Below are positions 25,401 through 36,522 of a DNA stretch of 64,000 nucleotides, piece by piece; within the stretch, counting starts at the first letter, position 1, and every line of letters starts with the position of its first letter. The stretch comes from Seiridium cupressi (lineage: Eukaryota > Ascomycota > Sordariomycetes > Amphisphaeriales > Sporocadaceae). A program made the position numbers and the translations under genes. The notes under the pieces are model-generated. The model saw nothing but the letters and a program-made list of their open reading frames with translations. It did not search any database and was not told where the DNA came from. The stretch lies in NCBI GenBank assembly GCA_036674765.1, contig JARVKI010000101.1:1-64000 (forward strand), given 5' to 3'.

Positions 25401-26756
25401 TTTTTAAGTATTATTTAATTAGGTAGGGTAGGGCGTACCACTTTATAATAAGTGTTTTAAAAGCGTAGTATTATTTTATACTTTATAAAAGTCGTTATTA
25501 GCGATATTATTAAAAAATATATAAAAAAAGTGGATTTAATTTATAATATTATTTATTTTAAATCGTTTTATTATTAATATAAAGGCGTTTTAAAGCTTTT
25601 AATTAATTTTTTTCCGGAGATTTTCAATTTAAACGTAGTTAATTTATCGTAATTTATTAATTAACCGTTAAAAGCTAGTTATAAAATTAGCGAAATTATT
25701 ATTATATTATTATAAAGCTTTAAATTTATAATATATTTAAGCGAAAACGTTAATAATTATATAAATAAAATTTAAATATAAAAATAAATCGCCGACGTTA
25801 CGTTATTTATACGTTTATTATTTAAAGTTATTAATATTCGCGGCGATATCGTTAATTAATATTTTAATTTAAGAATAAATATCCCCCGCGAGGAATTATA
25901 CCGCGTAAAACAGCCGTAATATTAACGTATTAAAGGCGTGTTAGTTAACGGCTAGTTTAACGCGTATAAAGGACCGTTAATTAATATAATTCTTTTAGCG
26001 TGTTTATAGCGATGCGGTTTCCTCCCGGAATATTAACGGCTCGGCTTTTTTAAATCTTAACGCGTATATAAAGCAGTTTCGGCATATTATATTTATCGTA
26101 AAAGGGGTATTATAAAGGCTCGCCGTCCGTATTAATTATACTTATAAAGTTAAAAATTAAGTAATTAAAGTTAAAACGCCGGCGCGAAGCCGTTAAATTT
26201 CCTATTTTAAAGAACGGATTACTTATTATTATACGCCGGTTAATTTTCGCCTTTTTTAAAATTAAATAATTACGTCGTTATAACGGTTTACGATTATTTA
26301 AAGGATCCGGGATATTAATAAAATAGTTTTATCGGCCGATTTTTTAAAAAATTGGAATAAAAAGGCGAAATTCCTTTATACGTCCTTTATTAATATAATA
26401 AAGGCTGGGACGAACGCGGTAATAAAGTTAACCGCGGTGCCTTAGCGTAAAGGTGCCGAAATAAGCTCGTTATTTAAGCTAGCAAGAATAATAACGTTAA
26501 TAACGCTTAGGTTATACGATATATTAAAAACGGGAAGGTAATTATAACCTTCCGGGTTTTAAGTGTTTTAAAAAGATATAACCGTAATTAATATTTTAAT
26601 TATAAAAGTTTTTTTAAGGTTTTATAAGGCTGGATTTAAAAGGTTTTAATAGCGATATAAAACCGTTTTAAAACCGGGTAAAAGTTAAAATAAACGTATA
26701 AGCTTAATATCTTTTAAAATACCCTTATTTTTTAAAAATATAATAAATTATTATAA

Positions 26757-26892
26757 TCTTATATATTAATAATTTAATATATTATTATTATATAAAAAAA
26801 AAAGGAGGAAATTAAATTTTAAGTTAATATAACGGCTTTTTATAAGCGCTGTACCGTTAGCGCTTTAATAGCGTTTTAATACCGTAATAATA
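26757..26892. repeat. Candidate LTR copy B
   Basis: Direct-repeat partner of 19310-19444. It keeps slightly more GC (CGCTGTACCGTTAGCGC) than copy A. It lies near the right edge of the RIP block, before the decaying MFS gene. Confidence 0.5.
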
Positions 26893-27149
26893 CGTAACTC
26901 GAAGATGGATTTACTTTAATACGATAAGGTTAAAACGTTAATATAACGCTAAAACAGCGTATTCGCGGGGTTTATAAAAGTACTTTTAATATTATCGGAT
27001 TATATTAATACTTTTATTTAATTAAGTTTTTAAATAATAAGTCCGCGAAAGGTTTTATAATTTTAAAGTTAATTAAATTGCGCTTTTTTAACTTTTATAA
27101 CTCGCCGTTATTTTTCGAGCTTAATTAAAGCGTTTAATTCGTTTTCCTT

Positions 27150-28771
27150 TTTTATAAAGCATTAAGTCGTAAGGCGTTAATAGCGTGGGAGCTAGTTTAG
27201 CGTGATGTATAGTTATTAAAAGCACACATTCTGGGATAGACTCACAGACGGTAAAGACTAAACCTGGACCAGTGGCATCGATAAATGGCATGACTGCGGC
27301 TGTGCTAGCAGCACCAAACGCCCACTGTATCACGTATTTGGCACTCAACACCTCGGATCTTCTACCGGGAGATGCCTCTGAATGCCATGATTAGCGTAGT
27401 ATTTCAAGCGCTTGGGTGAAAAGCATATCTTACCAGCTGCATATGTGTTCAGGCTATTGAAAGTGCCCATAAGTCCTATACCAATCCAAAATGCACTGAT
27501 GATCGGCACGGCAAGACCGCCAACTTCCTTCTCGAGAGTCCACCCAAATATAAGCGCTGCAGCAGGCAAAACACCGAAGAGACCTACAAGTCCACTGTGA
27601 AGGCGGTCCTCCGGAATTCGCACACCATCCCTCTTTACGATGTAGTGCCTCACAGTTCGGTCGGAGAGCCGGCCACCTACAATGCTACCAGTAAAGAACC
27701 AACCCCTGGTGCGATGTAGAAGAGGCCACTGACCAATGGGGTAGTCAAATTAAAGCGAGGATTGATAATGTGTCGTATGGCAGCTAGAAGGCCATACTGT
27801 GTAGTGGCCAATAGACCACATGTCAAGTGCTGCCCCTTTTTCAGTGACTGGCCGGCGTCGGTAAGAACGATCATGACGTACCGCTAAGAGAATCCTCGGT
27901 ACTAAAAGTTGCGCAAAGACGCCGCGAGGGTCGAAGATAAGGGCTATTCCCTTCAATGACTTGGACCGAGTTTCCTGTTGGACCCCCAGCGTGCTCTGAA
28001 TCTCCGGCACGAAGAACATGGACAAAACAAGACCGAGACATACCATGGCAACTTGCAGCCAAAATATATACCTCCAGTGGGTAAAAGTCACGATCACACC
28101 GGAAATGCACGGTCCTTTCATTCCGATTAGCGGCTATAGTCAGGGGCACAACATATCTGGGCAAGAACCTACCAAGAGCGGGCCCAGCTACAGAGCCCGT
28201 CATGAAGAAGCCAACAGCTTTCCCGCGTTTCACCTATGTCGCCGAATGCTGCTTAGTCTTCCACTCTGCCATATGGACCCAGTAGCTGCCTTGACAAAAC
28301 ACTCACCGGCTCAAATATGTCAGCGAGAATCGTCTGTCCCGCAACCAGGAAATAAGTTCCAGTCGTACCTCCCAGAAGCCTCATCGTCGTAAACACGCCG
28401 AGGTTTGGTGCCAATGCTGTACCTATGGAAGCCGCAGCAAAAATGAGAATCGCCGCATTGTAACTATTCCTACGTCCACATAGGAGACCAATCGGCGACC
28501 ATAACAGCGGAGAGATACCCATACATGTTAACACGCCAGCATTCAAGACAGTCAGTATGTCGGATGTCGTATGGAATTCAACCGATATCTCAGGAGTGGC
28601 GATGAATATGGACGATGCGGACCACGTTGCAGCAAGCGTCATCCAACTAACAATGAAGAGAATAACATATTTTCGTGGTCTTGAAAACTTAGCAGCCGCA
28701 GTCTCTGGCGCCATCGGATCGTCAACCATCATATCTTGGGGGGCGTGACTGGAACCCCGTGGGACCGTCAT
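27150..28771 (-). pseudogene. MFS transporter (DHA1-like), frameshifted, 3' end RIP-eroded
   Basis: A drug/organic-acid type 12-TM MFS protein in fragments. Exons on the minus strand: 28771-28307 (MTVPRGSSHA start, SRPRKYVILFIVSWMTLAAT as TM1), 28233-28173 (VKRGKAVGFFMTGSVAGPAL), 28114-27882 (GVIVTFTHWRYIFWLQ), 27829-27434 and 27377 onward, with introns of 52-73 bases, all in phase. A one-base frameshift breaks exon 4 near 27690-27700: the frame ending IAPGVGS must shift to reach GSIVGGRLSDRT, with no space for an intron. The last exon (KYVIQWAFGAAS..) decays into CpA-poor sequence after about 27200 and reaches a stop at 27121, where the family has its final TM segments. The first half has no stops, so loss looks recent. 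The substrate is unknown. Confidence 0.8.
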
Positions 28772-30884
28772 ATCGGCAGTGTCAATGAAATGCTCTGAGC
28801 CAGGGGGACGGTTGAGCGAGAGAAAAAAGACAATGAACGGGAGCCCCAGCAATGCGGCGAGACACTGAAACCAGTTTCTTAGAGGGTGCAGAATACCCCC
28901 CACTATACGGAGCACGTCTTCACCAGAACTCCAGCGACGGGATTCTACCGATAAGCTCGGTGGATCCCCGGATGGCGGGCATCAAGGCCGAAGAACCCTC
29001 GTTGGCCAGCCCCTCGGTGTTCGGCACTATGGCGTTGCCTCCTCGGGCCGGGTTCAAGAGCTTGGAGGGTGCATCCCTTTAATGCTCTTCTTCCCAAGTC
29101 TGACGTGTAGGAAGCGGTACACATTTGCCGATTCCCGTTGTATACGATTGATCCAATATAGTTCACGTTTGTGTTATACAACTGACTAGCTAGGTCATCC
29201 TTGCAAGGGGCCGATGATATGAAGGGTGGTCACAACTTTGTCAACTACGGTTACTGCATACAGAGTTTGCCGTCAGATCCTATTCTGCAGTGAAACCACG
29301 ACGGTTACCGTAAAGGTCAGAGATCAGCTACTAGATTAGTTGGACTAGCAACTTAGCGTGTCGGGACCGCAAACCGACGCCAAGATCGACCCGCATATTG
29401 AACTTGGTATATGTCGGATCACCATCCCGAACCAACCAACGGAGGCACTAGCATAGAAATTGAACATAAAAAAGTATCTGTACTCAGTGTATAAGAGGTT
29501 TGATATCCACGACAGTCTCTATCAAGGAAATTTCAACTAGTGTTCTTGACCCGGCTGATATTATGGATGAGATCAATTACTCGTACCATGGAATAGGGCA
29601 TGTAGACCTGTCCTAACTATTGTGTCTTAGTTTCTCATTGACAACATACAAGTCTAGCTGTGCTGCATCAGCACTGAAGCAGCCCCTTGTCAAGGGCGGA
29701 GAAGCGGTAACTGAAACCCACACGCTACGGCCAATTTGGCTGTAGGGTCAGCAGCAGCCAACTATAAGATAATGATCTGCGTGGACAATTCCAACGAGAT
29801 CGAGGCAGGAAGATCTGTTTTGACCACAGCAACACCCTTACTCCTGTTATAAAATCAGCCAACACATAATGGAAACACGGTGATGGTATAGCTCAAGACT
29901 CCGCCAATTCAAAGACCACCCACAAGGCAATTGACCCACACGGCTCTGATTGATAAGTGATGGGTCACTGCCACCGCCTAGTTCCTGGGATCGTGTCCCG
30001 CCCAAAGGATCCATCAGTACCGTATCAGCAGACGGCATGAAGGACGGCTGACCTCTATTGAGCTAATCCGGAATTATTGATCAAGGTCCACCCAGCTTCT
30101 CATGGTGGCCGGAAAGGGTAAAAAGGCAAACTTCAAAATAGGCGAATATGGGATCAACACCGCGTCCGAGCATACGATTGGAGCTGTCAATTCCACTTCT
30201 ATTGATGCATCGAGTGGCAAGTAACGGCATCACGCCGTGCATCGACTACTACTGTTCAGCCGTGGTCCTGAGGGCAGGAATCTGTATTTCCAGAGGAAGG
30301 CAAGGTAATTGAGTTTGAATAGTTCAATAATCACGTAAAAAATGGCATGTGTGTCGCGGCGCTGGTATTGATCAAAGCGACATGCTTTTGGATCCGTGAG
30401 GACGTGGCCAATGCCGACCATAACCACGATAATCTTAATGAATCGCAACCTGTTTGATTACTCGGCGGAATGGCGTACGGACGCATAGCGTCGACGTTCC
30501 TTGTGCAGGGTCGATGTGCTAAGAACCAGATGGGCAAACCAACAACCCAGGAGCGAGTTGTTGGGCAGATTAAGCACTCGAGTAGATGATATAACGTAGA
30601 AACTGAATCGATCTCCCGGCAGTACATGACCAAGGACGTCATTCATACCCTTGGATCTGTCACATTTATAAATGCTGGGAACTTGTTATACACCAATCGC
30701 ATGCTGAGTTGAGCTCTCAGCTCCTCTCTTCTCTATTCTATGTAATGATACAAGAGTACAGTCGCCATATCCAGGCGCATTAGTATAGACAATCGCATCA
30801 ACACATCTTCGGCCAGTCACTATCTGCTGGTGATTCATGGGATGACTCTGGGCCATGCACAGACCTTCGCTTTGGCAGAAAGAT
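28772..30884. other. Long intergenic, nothing recognised
   Basis: 2.1 kb of normal composition with only short overlapping frames. It contains the promoter side of the MFS pseudogene on the left and the 3' UTR of RPN2 on the right. No repeat, RNA or relic was recognised. Confidence 0.45.
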
Positions 30885-33800
30885 CTAGTCTTCCTCCATG
30901 TCATTATCTGTATCATACTCAAAGTTTCGTGGCACCGGTGCCTCCTCATCATCGTCATCCTCGTCCACAGCAGTCAAAACACCAGCGGCGGCAGCAGCGC
31001 CGGAGAGGGGAATGTTTACACCAAGCTGTCTCAGCAGTGATTCCTCGATACCAGCAACGTCTCCCCGTCGGTTACCCCGAGCACCACTCGACCCCGCTCC
31101 GCCCGCGTTCGGCACAGGTGCTTTGTCAGTAGAGACCTTCTTGAGCTTCTCCTCGATCAGGTCCTTCTTCTCACCAGGCTCCTTGTCGTGTACAAGGATG
31201 GGGCCGCCTGTAGGCAGCGGACCAGGCCGGACAAGCTTCACGGGCCAGTATCGACCCTTCACAGGGCTAATGTATTTAAGCTGGCCCGGAAGGATTCGTG
31301 ACATGTTGTCGATCTCGTATCCAGGCTTCTCCTTCTGCTCCTTCTTCTTGGTCTCAGTGGGAGGCGAGGTCTCCTTGTCCACCACGGCTTCTCCCTCCTT
31401 CTTGGCGTCTTCGGGCTTCTTAGGCTCGTCGACGTCCATCTTGTCATCACCGGCACTTGGCTTGGACACTGTCGGCGTCGCCTCGATATCCATGCTGTCG
31501 CGGCGCTGAGCACGCTCTTTTTTCTGAGCACGGCGCTTGGCCTGCGCAGTGGTGGACAGCACAGCCGTGGCAATCAAGGCTGGACCTTCCTCCACCTTGA
31601 CTTCCTGCTCGGGCGGGTAGTCGAATAGGCTTGGTTTGGTGGAGCAGTGGAACTTGGCATCCACGAGGTCAAGATCGTGGTCTAGCGCAATGATGGACGT
31701 TGGGCTGAAGGACAGAGACAGGAAGTGGGTGAAGGGGAACCAGTACCAGTACTGCGTAAAGACGGCCATACCCACAATGCCTGCCATGTTAAGGTTGCCA
31801 GTCTGAGTTTGCAGACCAATCGTGCAGTTGCGGCCACCGGCATCGATGATACCAAGAGCAATGGCGGCACCGAACTTGGTCATGGCATCCTCATGACGAT
31901 CACCGACGACCTTCTTAAGGGTCTTGCGGATCGCAGCCACCTTGGGATTCATGACCTCGTTCTGCTGGATCATAATCATGGCCAGCGAGATGAGGGCACC
32001 TTGGCGAACAAAGTCGGTGGGATCCTTCATCATCGGCTCCAGGAGATCAATAGCCTCGTCGAGGCCAGTTCCGGCGCAAGAGATGCCGAGAGCCATGGCA
32101 GAACCATATCGAACGTGTGGGTTGTACGACTCAGAGAGCAGCTCAACCATGCGAGGAACGCTGCCGGGCTTGCGGAAGAGGATGAAACCTAGACTCATGA
32201 CAGCAATACGACGAACGTCATCATTCACGTCGCTGACAGCAATATGCAGCAGCTTGCGAATGGCCTTGTTGCTGCCGGTCCCGCAGTAGGCCATGGCCAC
32301 CGTCATGATACCTCCATATCGGAGAGTTGGATCAGGGTCGTTGAGAAGGCCCTCGATCATAACATCGGCCCCTTCTTGACGGCCATACATGATCAAGGAC
32401 ATACCCAAGGCAAGACCACGGACACTCTTCTCGTGCGTAGTCTCGTGAGCATACGTGACCATGTCCTCCAGAGCTCTAACATTGCCGGTGCCAAGCATGA
32501 TGAGACCCATCGCCAGACCGACGGCCTCACCGTTCAGAGCCGAATCGGCAAACAAGACGTTCTTGAGATTATCGAAGATCTCCTCATCGCCTGTGGCCAT
32601 ACCGGCAATACCGAGACCCAGCGCGCCACCGTGCTGGATGACTTCCTCCTCAGCAGCGGCGAACTGCGACTTGAGGTAGTCCAGGGCGTCGGCACCATGG
32701 TTGGCGTGAATCAAACCATACGCATAGAGCGCACCACCTTGGGAATAGACAGAACCACCACTAATGCCACCAGATCCTCTGGGCAGGTAGGGCTCCAGTA
32801 GCTTCCTGGACTGTGAAAGGTTTCCACGATGAATGACACCAAGGGCTGCAGTAGCAGTGAACTTGGACCAGTTGACAGCCTTGCCCAACCACTCCAAGTT
32901 GTCGCGGAAGAACTTGTCATTGGTAGTGCCTTGGTTCATGAAGGCATTGCAGAAAGTGACGGCGGTATGGAAGATGGAGTTTCGGCCTTCAAGGCTATCG
33001 CGGACTTTGTTGAGGACGCTGAGATCGGTACGGTTGTTGCGGTAGAGGAATTCGAGGTTCAGCTTGATCGTCTTGGTCCCATCGAGGATGGAACGGATAT
33101 TCTTGTACACAGCACTGCTCTTGTCATCAGAATCCACGGAACTACCGTCATCATCGTTGGACTTGTCCAATAGCGATGTACTCTCGGTGGCTTCCTCTTC
33201 ACTAGACTTGTCTCCCTTGGTCTCGCCCGAGGGCAATTGGGCCTTGACCTTACCGAGGAACTCCTGCGTGCCGTTGTCGTACAGGTCGAATGCGAACTGG
33301 TAGGCGATGGCGACATCGTGGGGTTCAGATGACTTGACCAACTTTAGAATGACATCCTTCGCGTGCTCGTCTTTGTTGAGGTAGACGATGCACTTGGCGA
33401 TAGAGAAGTAGTCTGGCTCCTTGACTTTGTTACTTGAGAGGATATCGAGAACTAGCTCAAGGATCTCGTCCCTGAAAGCGCGCTCCTGGACCACATCCAA
33501 GCAAATGTTAAGACAGTAGTCCATCAGTTCCTCAGCCGAGCCTGGAGCATCATCATCGGACTTGTTCTTGCCCTTGGATCTCTCGTGGTCATCACCAGCC
33601 TCCTTGATGACCCTAGCGACAACATCCAATCGCTTCGCCTCAACCGCGATGCCCACGACCTGCTTATAACGGCCTTCCCTCAAGCAAGTGGCGTATAGGC
33701 GCTCGATCACGCTGTCGATGGCGCGGCGGGTATCAAGCTCGTTGTGAGTAAGTGCGATGGAGGAGGAGCGATGCTGCTTCTTGGGGGGCTCGAAGGAGGG

Positions 33801-34334
33801 GTCGATAATGGTGTTGTCGGTGGACGCCCTGGACAGAAGAGACTTGGAGGGAAGTGTCGACTGGGAGAAGGGGGTGGTCGGAGAGATGAGAGCAGATGCG
33901 TTGTTGTCGTTTGCGCCGCCGAAGGCAGTTGCCAAAGTTGGGAGAGACTTGTCCTCCTTATCCTTCTGAGACAGGACGGTGTGATTCTCGTTCTTGGCAG
34001 CGATATAGTGGTCGACACACTTGGAGATGATAGTTTCCTCAAACTCGCCTGGGTTGTCGAGCTTGAAAAGGTTGCCAGCGGCAAGGGCAAAGAACATGCT
34101 CTCATCGTAGGCCTGGAGATGATAGTAAACCTTGGAGAGCACGAGAGCCGCGAGCTTCCGCTCTGGGAAGGAGTCATCCTCGTAGAGAGATTCGATTTGA
34201 CCAAGGGCGCCAGCGACTTCGGTCCAGACAGTGTCAATGTCGTCGTTGAGCGTCTGAAGGGCAAAAATCTTTAGTTCGGGCTCCTCGTCGGCCAAGAAGC
34301 CGAGCACGCCTGTCGCAGTCACCAAGCCGGGCAT
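30885..34334 (-). CDS. RPN2: 26S proteasome non-ATPase subunit Rpn2 (PSMD1)
   Basis: A single uninterrupted 1149-aa frame. Rpn2 is the large scaffold of the proteasome base and holds the ubiquitin receptor Rpn13. The N-terminal helical part (1-350) opens with MPGLVTATGVLGFLADEEPE. An acidic Ser/Asp-rich insert follows near 380-420. The proteasome/cyclosome repeats lie at about 480-850 (GGALYAYGLIHANHG, GGALGLGIAGMATGDE, GLAMGLIMLGTGN, RYGGIMTVAMAYCGTG, RYGSAMALGISCAGTG, KFGAAIALGIIDAGG). A Lys/Glu-rich linker leads to the C-terminal beta domain (KYISPVKGRYWPVKL). The extreme C-terminus, PRNFEYDTDNDMEED, resembles the acidic Phe-Glu-Tyr tail that docks Rpn13 in animals. Length fits filamentous fungi. 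I saw no yeast-type Rpn4 (GGTGGCAAA) box in the upstream 350 bases. Confidence 0.97.
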   Translation of the reverse strand: MPGLVTATGVLGFLADEEPELKIFALQTLNDDIDTVWTEVAGALGQIESLYEDDSFPERKLAALVLSKVYYHLQAYDESMFFALAAGNLFKLDNPGEFEETIISKCVDHYIAAKNENHTVLSQKDKEDKSLPTLATAFGGANDNNASALISPTTPFSQSTLPSKSLLSRASTDNTIIDPSFEPPKKQHRSSSIALTHNELDTRRAIDSVIERLYATCLREGRYKQVVGIAVEAKRLDVVARVIKEAGDDHERSKGKNKSDDDAPGSAEELMDYCLNICLDVVQERAFRDEILELVLDILSSNKVKEPDYFSIAKCIVYLNKDEHAKDVILKLVKSSEPHDVAIAYQFAFDLYDNGTQEFLGKVKAQLPSGETKGDKSSEEEATESTSLLDKSNDDDGSSVDSDDKSSAVYKNIRSILDGTKTIKLNLEFLYRNNRTDLSVLNKVRDSLEGRNSIFHTAVTFCNAFMNQGTTNDKFFRDNLEWLGKAVNWSKFTATAALGVIHRGNLSQSRKLLEPYLPRGSGGISGGSVYSQGGALYAYGLIHANHGADALDYLKSQFAAAEEEVIQHGGALGLGIAGMATGDEEIFDNLKNVLFADSALNGEAVGLAMGLIMLGTGNVRALEDMVTYAHETTHEKSVRGLALGMSLIMYGRQEGADVMIEGLLNDPDPTLRYGGIMTVAMAYCGTGSNKAIRKLLHIAVSDVNDDVRRIAVMSLGFILFRKPGSVPRMVELLSESYNPHVRYGSAMALGISCAGTGLDEAIDLLEPMMKDPTDFVRQGALISLAMIMIQQNEVMNPKVAAIRKTLKKVVGDRHEDAMTKFGAAIALGIIDAGGRNCTIGLQTQTGNLNMAGIVGMAVFTQYWYWFPFTHFLSLSFSPTSIIALDHDLDLVDAKFHCSTKPSLFDYPPEQEVKVEEGPALIATAVLSTTAQAKRRAQKKERAQRRDSMDIEATPTVSKPSAGDDKMDVDEPKKPEDAKKEGEAVVDKETSPPTETKKKEQKEKPGYEIDNMSRILPGQLKYISPVKGRYWPVKLVRPGPLPTGGPILVHDKEPGEKKDLIEEKLKKVSTDKAPVPNAGGAGSSGARGNRRGDVAGIEESLLRQLGVNIPLSGAAAAAGVLTAVDEDDDDEEAPVPRNFEYDTDNDMEED

Positions 34335-36522
34335 TGTGGCGGCGGAGAACTGGGAAACGGTAAATCGAAACGATTTCGTGTCGGTTGGGAAGCTGCGGTG
34401 ATAACGAATGAACGAAGTCTTGACTCAAGAGACGATGTTGTGGATGGTGATGATGGAACTTGGGGGATGGTTGATTACCAGGTTCTGTTGACAGTGGAAG
34501 CTGTTACTGGAGATTACAGCTGCAGGCAAAGGATGGCAACACGTCAGGCGCAGCTCTGCCTTGGGAATGGCCTGTGCGCCCTGCAAATTATGTGGATCTA
34601 CAATGTTCGGTAGACACACGCCCGCCAGCTGGTTCGGGCCGCGAAAGATATCTTTTGACCCAGCTGCCTAGCTCAAACTACCCATGAATGGAGGGCCGGC
34701 CTTGAATAAACGGAGGCCCTCCAGTTCTTCGAAATAACTGTAATGTACCTAGGTGTCTAGATGGGACTGCACTGCAGTATACAAACTGGCAACTGGAATC
34801 ATACCTGCAAGAAACTGGGTTTACCATACTCTTAGACACATTTTGCCCAACTAGCCTCGTCACAGGAGTTTAAGCCGGGCTCTGTTACGGTCACCGCACT
34901 GTCCAGTCAGTCTGGGCGCTAGACTACTTTGGGTGGTAGTGACCCAATGTAGAGCCCGCCAAATCAAAATCGCTGTGTTACTACAATCTCCATCTGATCC
35001 CAGCATGGCTGTTTTCATCTGGTAGCCGTATACCGGGATTTTCCAAGTACATTACGTTGTTTTGAAGTTCTCAGGACGTTGACTCGACTACTAATGCTCA
35101 TAGCAAATGTCTTTCTGGTCACAAGTATTGTCTTCGTCTGCGGTCCTCCGACTGTCTCAATACCAAGTATTAATGTATGCCTTCTTGCAGATGCGGCTGA
35201 CACCCATGGCAAGTACCTCGAGGTTGGGCCGCTATTACCAGTTACCCACTAGGATTAGGCAGAGCTTTCACATTCCAATGCACCCCTGCCACCTGGAAGT
35301 CATGAAGAAGAGGCCCAGATGGAAAATCATCAATCAGGTCAACAGGTGGACAAGGCTTCTCCGCGTCTTTGCGACGGACAATATTGTGATCAGCCCCATC
35401 CCGAGCCCACCAGGTATCATCAGTTATTAGTTCGTTGTTGTTGTTTTCGTGGCAGAAAGTCAAGCATCATGACTCTGTATGAAACATTCTGCATTTCTCG
35501 TCGTCGCAATCCAAATTCTCCGCGGGCCGTGTCAATTGGCAAGTACTACACACTGTAATCCCCGGTCGCATTATCTCCTCTATCGATCAATTGTACAACC
35601 ATCGATCTCCACAACCCGAGGGACCTTGTGTCTCGTCAATTTTGTTTTATTGGATTTTGGATCCGAAGCTTTTCGCAAACGCGATCGCGCGCCGCACATC
35701 CACCCAGTCGGTTACCGGAGTCGTCGCCGAAGCGCAACCCCGTTGAGAGCAGATTCCGATGCTGGAGTCGGTCGATTGATTGTGTTCACTTGCTGCCCGC
35801 AATTGCAGCTCGACCCCCTATTTCTGCCTCCATCGTGCTCAGCCGTGCGATTGGCAACGCGGTATCCGAGTGGTGGACGCAGATGAGGTAGAGACACACC
35901 AGCGAACAGGCCATCACGAACCGCAGCCAGCTGGCCATTTCGTTGGACGTTTGCACAGGCATCATTGCGACCACCGACAGCTAGACGCGACTACACCACT
36001 GTCTGCTTTCACTCTGCGACAGGCACATTTCGATTCACCTTGGCCGTTTTTGGATCGCGCTGTTATTCTATTGTACGATTTCTTAATCTAATACTCCATA
36101 TTCCCAGGCGACTCGCGCGCTCGACGAACAGCACGAATCAGTCTGCAGCATTCGAAAGGTGCTGGCATCTGAGGGTCAAAAAGACAGCAGCAGAAACCGC
36201 CGCCACCGCCGAACGTAGCCCACGCCTCATACTGCACGAGCGCATACTCAAACGATACCATCCGGGCATCTGGTCAATCTTCGCAGGGAAACTGTATGTA
36301 CTATTACTGTCACGATTAGCATTTGCGCGCAAGCCTTGTTCCATGGGGGCCTTTGGTCGGGCGCGCCTGCAGACGTATTGAGAGAAGGTTGTACATCAAC
36401 AAGTGCTAGAACGGAAGAAAGAGCTTAGCTGGGAAGTACTGCGAGGAGACTGCAGACTGTAGACTGGGTTTGTCCGAGTCCCTGGAGAGGAGGTCGACAA
36501 GCGCGCACTCGATCGAATTAAG
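34335..36522. promoter_or_regulatory. Divergent region between RPN2 and capping enzyme gene
   Basis: 2.2 kb between two divergent starts. It should contain both promoters and 5' UTRs, and a long leader for the capping gene is likely. Open frames here overlap each other and lack family features. I see no tRNA and no named operator. Confidence 0.4.

Larger units (their letters stand above)
14516..27150. mobile_element. 12.6-kb RIP-degraded retrotransposon block
   Basis: A continuous AT-rich tract with CpA/TpG nearly absent and CpG kept. Both borders are abrupt: GCGC-rich repeats at about 14520-14600 on the left, and decay into an MFS pseudogene at about 27150 on the right. No intact gene is present. 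A Ty3/gypsy reverse transcriptase relic is readable on the minus strand at 18514-18834. Two direct repeats 7.4 kb apart (19310-19444 and 26757-26892) may be LTRs of a second element. Patches less reduced in GC (15590-15790, 19790-20050, 20470-20560) may be old coding islands. It is probably heterochromatic and nested. Confidence 0.9.

Noticed and set aside
14516..27150. Idea that the AT-rich block is a centromere core
   Set aside because: It is only 12.6 kb, holds clear retrotransposon relics and is flanked closely by genes; RIP explains the composition.
30898..34274. Several plus-strand frames of 100-200 residues opposite RPN2
   Set aside because: Shadows of the long, codon-biased RPN2 exon; no independent family signal.
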